From assembly GCA_013146195.2 (NCBI GenBank), contig CM028384.1, positions 71,151,990 through 71,215,989 on the forward strand: a stretch of DNA of 64,000 nt, read 5' to 3'. The notes beneath the pieces are model-generated. The model saw nothing but the letters and a program-made list of their open reading frames with translations. It did no database searches and was not told the DNA's origin. The first letter of the stretch is position 1. Every line of letters begins with the position of its first letter. Origin of the DNA: Codonopsis lanceolata (taxonomy: Eukaryota > Streptophyta > Magnoliopsida > Asterales > Campanulaceae). Below are positions 56,401 to 64,000 of this stretch, piece after piece. The position numbers and the translations under genes were made by a program.

Positions 56401-58206
56401 TGTAGACACCCCAATTTCGTACCCCTGATATGTGACAGGACATAAAATATCAAAAACTGTTAAAACTTAACAAATGTCAAGTTCGGAGTCAAAAATGCGA
56501 AAGGAAAGCAGGATGCAGCTGATGAAGCTGAGGGGAAAGTGCAAAAATCCGGAACTTGCAAGGCTTCATGGTGCCGCACCAAGGGTGCCTTGGCCGCACC
56601 ATGAGATCTACTGTGCGCCACTCTCACATTAAAATGGTACAAGTTTTGATGCACGCGGTACAAGCGGCTAATGCACGGAGAAAAAATCGACAAATGCCCA
56701 GCGTGTCCTCATTTCTCAGTATAAATAGAGGGTCCCGGCCTCTCATTTCGCTGCTCAATTCTTCCGCGATTTTTAGATCGCAGCGAAGCTCTGCTTCGTT
56801 CTTCCGTCAAAATTAGTACGAGAGGTGCGAGATAGGTGAGTGGAAGCCCTTAGAGTCTCCAAACCCCGTCCAAACTCTGCCAAATCAAAAACCCATAGGT
56901 TATAAGTGATCCCTAGCCTAGTTGTTAGGTATCCACCTCATTTCCCCGGCCCAAAAATCCCAAAGTAAGCCATTACTCTGCCCGAGTAACAAGCTGAAAA
57001 ACACCATCTATAAGTCGTTATTCCGCCCAACCAAAAAAGGCCAAAACCACAAAAACTAAGCCGTTATTCCGCCCGACCAAATAAACCAAAACTACCACAT
57101 ATAAGTCGTCACTCTGCCCAAATCAAAACAACAAACACACAACAAACAACAAAAGTCTCCCTCTCCCGAGAAGGACAGAGCGAGCACACCGCCGCTCTAA
57201 AAGGTAAAACCTTTAAGGGCACCGTTTATTTTATTTATTTACTTTTCTGTCTTTTATTTATTTTTAAAGTTGTTATTTAAATCCGGCGCAATGTAGCCAA
57301 TATAAGCCGTTGTGCTGCCCGGATTAGAATAGGAAATATTATGTAAAAGAGTCGTTATAATGACCAAATATTCTTAAATATGTCTGTAATTATTGGAAGG
57401 AGACGGTTGCGAGTTCGTAAATAATGTGGCCACGAATGTATTTGTTTAAATTTCTCTGTCATTTTAATACCTTATTTATTTGCTAAATAAATGTGACAAT
57501 AAGCATACTTCAGCCAAAAACCATTTTCGAGACCGAAAGGGCGAGTTGGGTGCCTCGCACCTTCCCAACTCGTAACTTAGCCTCCGAACCCGTTTTCTTT
57601 TTCTCTGGTTTATTTTTCTTTTATTTGGTTTTGCTTTATTTGCCTTAAAATAAAGATGGCGACTCTAAAACTTTCAGATCCAGTGGGGCCTCGCAACATT
57701 CCCTCTTTGCACTTTCATGTTCTCCCCTAAAAAAAGGAGATACAGGAATGGAGGGGTGATGCATTCCCATATCCTGGTATCCCCTAAACAAGGGATAACT
57801 TGATGCGGGAAACACATAGCTCCCATAGTGATCTGAATGGGCCATAAGGCTATTTTCAATAAATCCATAGTGGGGGCGTCGCAATATCCTTTCTTGCACT
57901 TCTCCGTTTTCCCCTAAAAAGAAAAGGGGAGAATGGGAATGAAAGGGTAATGTATTCCCATATCCTGTTATCCCTAAACAAGGGATAACTTGATATGGAA
58001 AACCATCAGTTCCCATATTGGATACAAAATCCACTCAGGGCAACCGAGGCACATTCCAACGTGCTAATATATGACACTTCTCTCGCACTTTGGATTCGTC
58101 TTCCCTAAACAAGGAGGATGGAGCGAGAAGCGGTGGTGTCCGCATCCCTGCACGCGCACCCTATCGAGGGCACGCGGGGCGCGGGTCGCACCTCGGCAAC
58201 CTCACA
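56401..58206 (+). mobile_element. Solo LTR of the element C family inside F
   Basis: TGTAGACACC...CCTCACA, 1806 bp, flanked by the 5-bp duplication GGTGA (56396-56400 and 58207-58211). When it is removed, the F reading continues across the site. The TATA box (56720), TTCCCAACTC block (57560-57575) and CCCCTAAA...GGGG repeats match the C LTRs, though it is clearly diverged from them. It arose by recombination between the LTRs of a full element. Confidence 0.95.
56720..56727 (+). promoter_or_regulatory. LTR TATA box (solo LTR)
   Basis: TATAAATA followed by GAGGGTCCCGG, at the same distance from the LTR start as in element C. Confidence 0.55.
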
Positions 58207-58211
58207 GGTGA

Positions 58212-59452
58212 AGGGGATTGCGATGAGGACACTTGTCCCTTGTCGACTTTGAAGTCGGGGGGACAAGTCGAGCAAGATATTGATGCAGGCTTGGTTATAG
58301 ATGAAGACTGTAAAAAGACAGATGGTCCTTTGCCAACGTTGGGATCGGGGGGACAAATCGAACAAGCAGTGGATATGGATGTAGATCAGCTTGATCCGGT
58401 TGAGACTCAAGTTGAAGAAGAAGAGAAGGTGGAATGTGATACACTCCAAATGCAAGATGAACCATAATTTACAACTCAGGACGAGCTTGAGGAGGTGGTT
58501 GTTAATCCTACTTATCCCGAGTAGAAGATAAAAATTGGTAAGGCACTTTCAGCTGAAGCTCGGGCAAATTTGATCAAGCAGCTTCAAGACAGCTTCGATG
58601 TTTTCGCATGGAGACCGGAGGACATGCAAGGTGTAAGTGAGGCTGTGGCTCTACATTGTCTCAGGGTGGACCCGACTTTCAGGCCAATTCAGCAGCGACC
58701 TAGAATTTATTCTGCTGAAAAGGACCAAGCGATTAAGGAAGAAGTTGAGAACCTACTCATCGCGGATATCATTGAGGAAATACATTATCCAACTTGGTTG
58801 GCTAATGTTGTTATGGTTTAAAAGTCTAATGGCAAGTGGAGAATGTGTGTTGACTTCACCGACTTGAATAAGGCTTGTCCGAGCATACAAGATGAATGAG
58901 CAGGATAAGCCCTTGACAGCCTTCCGAGCAGCAGGAGGGCTATATTGCTATAAAATGATGCCATTTGGTTTGAAGAATGCAGGAGCTACGTACCAAAGGA
59001 TGGTGAATAAGGTCTTCAGTTCGCAGATTGGTAGAAATGTGGAGGCCTACATTGATGACATGGTGGTGAAGAGCAAAAGGCACGAGCATACAGTTGATTT
59101 GGGAGAAACCTTTGCCAACCTTAGAAAGAATAACATGAAGCTTAATCCGAGCAAGTGTGTGTTCGGGGTTAAAGCGGGCAAGTTTCTGGGGTTCATGGTA
59201 ACTGAAAGGGGCATAGAGGCCAATCCAGAAAAAATTAAGGCACTGGTTACTATGAAGCTTCCTCGGTGTCTCAAGGATGTTCAAAAGCTCAACGGTAGAG
59301 TGATAGCCCTTGGTCGGTTTATTTCTAAGTCGGCAGAAAGATGTTTGCCGTTTTTCAAGGTTCTCCGTGGGAACAAGGGGTTCGAGTGGATAGCTGAATG
59401 TCAAAAGGCTTATGAGCAGCTAGTGAATATCCGGGACGCCCTCCTCTATTGA
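58212..59452 (+). pseudogene. Reverse transcriptase of element F, with deletion
   Basis: Acidic linker (GGQVEQ repeated, 58255-58365), then DVFAWRPEDMQGV and HCLRVDPTFRPIQQRPR (58595-58705). NGKWRMCVDFTDLNKACPS (58835-58880) is directly joined to MNEQDKPLTAF (58892), so about 35-40 codons including the first catalytic Asp region (FMDAYSGY type) are missing. MMPFGLKNAGATYQRMVN and VEAYIDDMVVKS (59040-59075), with the YIDD catalytic pair, are present. The frame 58892-59452 is open for 186 codons. The enzyme cannot work as it stands. Confidence 0.85.
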
Positions 59453-59830
59453 GCAGCCCGGTTTTTGGTGAGACTTTGTTCGTGTACCTAGCGGCCACAG
59501 AGGAGGTTGTAGTCGCTGTGTTAGTTAGGGAAGAAGGTAATGTGCAAAAGCATGTTTATTATGTTTCAAAGGCCCTCACTGCAGTGTAGGGACGATATTT
59601 TAATGTAGAGAAATTGGCTTATTCGCTTGTTGTTGCTGCTCGGAAACTTCGAACTTACTTTTCTGCACATTCAATCATTGTGTACACGGACACGCTTCTC
59701 AGGAAAATTTTGCATAAGCCAGATTCTTCTGGTCATTTACTCACCTGGTCCATTGAGCTAACTGAGTTTGATATCGACTATCAACCTCGACGACCAATTT
59801 AGGCGCAAGCTTTGGCAGACTTCGTGGTTG
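59453..59830 (+). pseudogene. RNase H of element F
   Basis: The connection and first RNase H domain (gypsy type). VYTDTLLRKILHKPDSSGHL (59680-59740) and SIELTEFDIDYQPRRPI with stop-replaced residues match TDQPLRQIL.KPE.SGRL and W.IELSEFDI.Y.PR. of Tat elements. Stops at 59450, 59588 and 59800 interrupt it. Confidence 0.75.
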
Positions 59831-59899
59831 AGACTAGTTTCATTGATTCATGCGAGAAGGAGGTTTCTGCCAAGACAGTATCGACGAGTACACCAATTC

Positions 59900-60300
59900 C
59901 AAAGCCCCGGCCAGAGTATTGCTTGGAATTGCATGTAGATGGTTCGGCCAGCATGTTTAGAAGTAGAGCCGGCCTGGTATTAGTCCCGCCCGAGCAGGAT
60001 GTGGAATTTGAGAAGGCATTGCGTTTCAAATTTCTAGCATCCAATAATCAGGCATAGTATGAAGCCTTGATTGCTGGGCTTGAGCTCGCACAAGACATTG
60101 GAGTACGAGAATTGATTATTCATTGTGATTCATAGTTGGTCATGAATCAAGTAAGGGGCGATTATGTTGTTCATCACCTAGTATTGGTTCGCTATTGTGC
60201 AATGGTGAATGAGATTTTGAGGGACTTTGATTACTGGGAGTTGGTGTGAATTGGTCGTGAGGATAATATGCGAGCAGACTATTTATCCAAGATGGCCGAA
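59900..60300 (+). pseudogene. Second (archaeal-type) RNase H of element F
   Basis: LELHVDGSASMFRSRAGLVL (59927-59985), RFKFLASNNQA (stop) YEALIAGLELAQDIGVRELI, IHCDS (stop) LVMNQVRGDYVVH and MRADYLSKMA (60268-60297). The D-G-S..., E-A, D-S and A-D residues of the archaeal-type RNase H are visible. An additional domain of this kind is the hallmark of the Tat lineage. Confidence 0.85.
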
Positions 60301-61629
60301 GATGAAATTCAATCCCTGCATCCAAGGGTTATGATTGAATATGTGGAGGTTCCAGTAATAGACAAGGAAGTGATCATGGACATCGAGCCAGCTGCAAGGT
60401 GTTGGATAGATGACTTGAAAGCTTATATCGAGCAGGGGACCTTGCCCGAGGACAAGACGGAAGCTCGAACTATTCAGAAGCGGGCATGCCGATACGTCAT
60501 TTTGAATAAAATACTCTATCGACGGTTGTATACTAGACCCATGCTCAGGTGTGTACGACCAGAGATGACTGAGGGCATTTTAGGAGAAATTCACGAAGGA
60601 AGATGTGGAGGTCATCCTAGCCAAAGGTCTTTGGCAGAAAAAGTCTTAGTCGCGGGGTTCTACTGGATCACTTTGAGGCGAGATGCAGAAATGTATGTTC
60701 GGCGTTGTGATAAGTGCCAACGCTATGCTGACATTCCTCGTTTGCCCTTTACCGAGCAAACCCCTGTGGTAGCATCGTGGCCATTTGACATGTGGGGCAT
60801 AGACCTTATTGGCCCTTTTCCTTTGGCCCGTTCGAAGTTCAAGTATGCGGTGGTCGCTGTGATTATTTTACCAAGTGGGTGGAGGCTAAGCCTTTGGCAA
60901 CAATTAGCGAGGTTAATGTGATTGACTTCGTTCACGAAAATATATGGTGCCGTTTTGGAGTTCCGCGAGAAATAGTATCCGACCATGGGACTCAATTTTC
61001 AGAAAAATTCACAAAGGCATGCGAGCAGATGCGTGTGAAGCATTGGTAGTCCTCGGTGGCGCATCCTCAGGGTAATGGGCAAGCTGAGGCCGCTAACAAA
61101 CAAGTCATGCATGTCCTCAAGCGAAATCTTGAAGACAAGGCAGGAAGATGGGTGGATGAGTTACCTTCAGCCTTGTGAGCGTCAGAACGACAGTTAGAGG
61201 TCCTACTGGGAAACAACTTTTTCTATGGCTTATGGGTCTGAGGCAATGGCACAAGTAGAGATGTACTTGCCCAATCATAGGGTATCTTATTACAATGCGG
61301 AATCCAACATGGTAACTCGTGCAGCCGACTTGGATTTATTGGAGGAAAAACGGTTGGAATCCAAAGTGAGAATGGCAAATTATAAGTAGCGAGCAAAGGC
61401 CCATCATGATAAACGGGTTCGTGGTCGATCATTTGCTGTGGGGGAATGGGTTCTCCATAAAATTGAGGCGATAGGTCATCGAGCAGAGTGGGGGAAGCTT
61501 TCTCCCAACTGGGAAGCTCCTTTTCAGATAGTTCGAGTTGTTAAGGAAGGAACTTACATGTTGCAAACAGAGGATGACATCGAGCTGAGATATCCATGGC
61601 ATGCAGATCATTTGAAAAAATACTATTGA
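60301..61629 (+). pseudogene. Integrase of element F
   Basis: Zinc-binding region EIHEGRCGGHPSQRSLAEKV with CDKCQR (60585-60722), then the core with the catalytic residues in FDMWGIDLIGPF (60784-60820), SDHGTQF (about 60980-61000) and GNGQAEAANK (61075-61100). The C-terminal module ends in WGKLSPNWEAPFQIVRVV and ADHLKKYY with a stop (61627-61629). Shifts near 60870 and stops near 61047 and 61178 break it. It would insert the cDNA; the copy is inactive. Confidence 0.88.
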
Positions 61630-61826
61630 TGATGGACAGTGTTCAGGATATTTGTCTCTGTTTCTCTTAAAAAGTTGAGGCGAAATGAACGAGTATGTAT
61701 TATTTTCATTTTTTGATTATTTCGTTTACGGCATTAAATACAGAGCTCAATTAAACTTTTAGAGGGCAGGGTAGTTTTCTTTGTTTCTTTGCCCGGTGCA
61801 AAAGTGTTTGAGTGAGTTGATATTAT

Positions 61827-62160
61827 CTCGATTATTCTCTCTTTCGCGAGTATAAGTTATCTTTGCTCGTGAAAAAGAGTTGGTGTTCGAGTTAGTTGCT
61901 TCAATTATCATTATCTCGATTATTCTCTTTCATGGGCACGAGGTTTTTCTGCCCGTGAAAAGGGTTGGTGTTCAAGTTGGTTGTTTTGATGGTTATTCTC
62001 GATTATTATCTTTTCCACGACCAAGAGGTGACTGTGCTTGTGAAAAGGGTTTGGTATTCGAGTTATTTGCTTTGTTTGTTATTTTGTCGACTACTTTCTT
62101 TTACGAGCTAGAGATGCCACTGCTCGTGAGAAAGAGTTGGTGTCGAGAGACTTGTCGTTT
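61827..62160 (+). repeat. Tandem repeat (83-86 bp, 4 units) in the F 3' region
   Basis: Units begin TTAT(C/T)TCGATTATT near 61827, 61913, 61996 and 62081 and each contains TGCTCGTGAAAAGAGTTGGT. They are imperfect, so not freshly amplified. Tandem arrays at this position are known for Tat elements. Confidence 0.85.
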
Positions 62161-62290
62161 TTTTTCATTCTGGCAGTGAAATCAAAAACACAGAAGTAAT
62201 GAATATTACATGACCACAAAAAATAAATTGTTTAAAGCGACCAGAGACAAATTGTTTTTAAGTACTATGGCACGCAGGCCAGGAGAAAGT

Positions 62291-62674
62291 TTAAGAGCCA
62301 GCAACAGTGATTTGATCGGTAGGAGGTTGAGCTGGGTCAGCAGCAGTAGTCTGGTCGACAGCAGGATCAGCAGGGATAGCAACTTCGTTTTCGGCTTCAA
62401 TGATGATAATATCCTCATTATTACCGACAGCCTGAATAGCCAAGGTTTCGTTTTCTTGAGCCTTTGCCATCCAGATTTGCGTCATGAGATCGGTGATAGT
62501 GGTCTCGACAGTTGGGGGAGGCGTCCAGGCAGCTAATCCTTTTTGGGAGTCCAGCTTGGCCAAGGAGTTCAGTTCATCCACCGTGTATGGCACCAAGGCA
62601 TGGCCTGGGCGAGCGGAGGGGCAGAAGGGGGTGTTGGTTCCCCATTTGGCGAGCGGGTCCGGTTGAATTTCCAA
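62291..62674 (-). pseudogene. Antisense ORF of element F (3' part)
   Basis: A 127-codon open frame opposite to pol, beginning MEIQPDPLAKWGTN and ending with an alanine/proline/aspartate-rich tail (AVDQTTAADPAQPPTD). Antisense extra ORFs between pol and the 3' LTR are known in Tat-type elements; this has the right place and strand. The element sequence stops near 62715, so the N-terminal domain that could identify it is missing. Function unknown. Confidence 0.5.
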
Positions 62675-62715
62675 ACCACTGCAGGCTAGCTGCCTAAGGA
62701 CGTGATTTACCCCCT

Positions 62716-64000
62716 AGCGCACGTGTTTAAAACTAGTTTTATTTTAATATTAATTACTAAATAATGGGTCAACCCCAATTCTAAAGAGCTCATTACCAAC
62801 CATGTAGAAGCCCAAACAAAATAAAGTACTAATGACTCAATTATGCAATTTACCGAACAACCAAAATAGGCCCAAAATATATTAAGGTCGGTCCAAAACA
62901 AATTATAAAATTAATTGGTATAATTAATATTTTTATTCAAAATTCGGGTATATTACAATAATGGTGAATATATGGCAATCCACGAATCAACTTTCCCATA
63001 GATAAATCATTAATTGGTCCCATTGAGTGTTCAAGAGGGGGGATGTGGCCGAGTTGCCTAGACCTAGGACAGCCAGGTCACTTAGAGCATGTACAACAAA
63101 TGATCATATTTAACACTCAATTCATTAAAAATAAATATAAAAATTCATTTGATACACATAAGCTATCTAAACAAAAAATTTCATACAACAGCTTGACACA
63201 AACTCCAATAATTTCACATATCCCACCATTTTTATCTCCAATCACTTCAAAATCTGGGAAAATTCATTTGGTATCAAAATGAATCAAACCAAATCTCTAT
63301 TTATAGATAAAAATGTGTACTTCTTAAAAAAAATTGAATTGCAAAAAGGTCAAAAATTAAAAAAAAAATAAGGGACCCACTCTCCTTTATTTGGAGTGAG
63401 AGAGAAAGAGGCAATCCAAAATTCTCTACTTTCCCAAATTTTTCGGTAGCTTGCCCAAAGGCACCAACACAAAATATCAAATTATATATTCATTAAGTTC
63501 TACCAAGATTCCCCGTTGTTATACCAAATCCTCAAATGATTCTTGCTAGCGACCCGTTAAACTTGCTCTTGGGCCAACCTAGGTCACTTAGGTCCTTCAA
63601 TGTGTTCCTCGGTCATCTCTTGTGATCCTTGTTTGGTTGATTCCATGTGTCCATGGATCTACGGGTTCATCACATCTCAAGAAGCTTATTGTATTAAAGA
63701 AAAATTTTCCATTGTTGCATTGACCTTTTCTTTACTTATACTTCACTTTGAATGCAGATGAATGTCTATATTAGATTGGAGACACCATCAACAACTCAAA
63801 CTAACAAATTACACCATAACTACAAGGAAAAAAGATTATCAAGTACCAAACTTACAAATTCAACACACAAAAAAACAACATTTGTTTTCATTCTGCTAAT
63901 GTCTTTATATGATTGGTTTTGACTCTAAGTTCAATTATGAATCGTGAATCACAACATTGGAAGCTCTTATCCATCAACCGAATTGACTACAATAAGCTAC
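62716..64000. other. Intergenic sequence, no gene recognised
   Basis: AT-rich. Near 63078 TTAGAGCATGTACAAC looks like one end of another Tourist-type MITE (TTA plus GAGCAT...), but no partner end was found. Text around 63036-63085 (GGGATGTGGCCGAGTTGCC) is weakly tRNA A-box-like. No ORF with a recognisable domain. Confidence 0.5.

Larger units (their letters stand above)
54410..62715 (+). mobile_element. Element F: Tat/Retand-type gypsy element lacking LTRs
   Basis: Gag, protease, RT, RNase H, a second (archaeal-type) RNase H, integrase, 3' tandem repeats and an antisense ORF follow in this order on the + strand. The second RNase H defines the Tat lineage. The 5' LTR and 3' LTR are not found; the right end breaks inside the antisense ORF near 62715. 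A solo LTR of the C family splits the pol at 56400/58207. Confidence 0.85.

Noticed and set aside
62700..62745. Possible Helitron end (GCGCACGTG...AAAACTAGTT)
   Set aside because: CTAG followed by T is present, but no convincing hairpin lies just upstream, unlike the ends at 2786 and 4124.
63030..63085. Possible tRNA or tRNA-derived SINE
   Set aside because: Only a weak A-box-like GTGGCCGAGTTGCC is present; no B box (GGTTCGA) and no cloverleaf can be formed.

Overview
The window is repeat-dense plant nuclear DNA, most likely from a eudicot. The evidence is that almost every recognisable piece belongs to plant-type transposable elements: Ty3/gypsy elements of the Tat, Athila and Tekay/Del (chromovirus) types, a hAT derivative, PIF/Harbinger-like MITEs, Helitrons with plant-type ends and an L1-type LINE tail. 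Long (TA)n microsatellites and low GC between elements fit the same picture. I found no intact host gene, tRNA or rRNA. The only host-gene trace is a broken YIP4-like (Yip1 family) fragment carried inside a Helitron. Nearly all retroelement reading frames are broken, so this looks like old heterochromatin-like sequence. A 100-base run of N at 22741-22840 marks a scaffold join.

Layout. 1-10.6 kb: two Helitron candidates (about 532-2786, and 4124-6730; the second sits inside a Tourist-like MITE at 4029-7300), an L1 tail, an Athila-type solo LTR (7795-9350) carrying a 292-bp MITE, and an old gypsy LTR fragment. 10.6-18.3 kb: degraded Tat-type sequence on the + strand. This is element D (LTR 10612-11414, leader, gag, protease, linker), followed by element B (a second gag copy fused to the last codons of pol, stop at 17406). 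18.3-22.7 kb: a minus-strand partial copy (C') of element C; its LTR is interrupted by a hAT element at 18926-20556 with a perfect 8-bp target duplication. 22.8-30.2 kb: Tekay-type chromovirus pieces arranged pol, LTR, gag-protease, that is, two tandem elements sharing one LTR. 30.2-33.97 kb: two broken + strand ORFs, one with a plant mobile domain and one resembling DUF7745. I interpret them as the antisense extra ORFs of element B. 33973-44686: element C, a gag-only Tat-type element with both LTRs and the 5-bp duplication GAATG. 44687-45886: element B again, inverted relative to its first copy. 45887-53094: element E, a minus-strand non-autonomous Athila-type element. 53.1-54.4 kb: another LTR fragment. 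54.4-62.7 kb: element F, a Tat/Retand-type element with two RNase H domains, split by a solo LTR of the C family at 56401-58206 (duplication GGTGA). 62.7-64 kb: intergenic DNA.

The most interesting signals are structural. (1) 17056-22740 and 41827-45886 are an inverted duplication that shares the identical element C/element B insertion junction. The differences between the copies cluster at CAG/CTG trinucleotides and next to the assembly gap, so real duplication and assembly or base-calling artefact must be separated. (2) The 3' non-coding part of element C is an array of more than 20 tandem units, each able to fold into a hairpin; stems are kept while loops differ between copies. (3) A short hairpin after the Tat pol/gag region recurs with compensatory changes, and a leader hairpin and a stem-loop next to the 3' LTR are also preserved. 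These may be undescribed cis-acting RNA signals of gag-only retrotransposons. (4) Extra ORFs of host-like domain families lie antisense within Tat-type elements.
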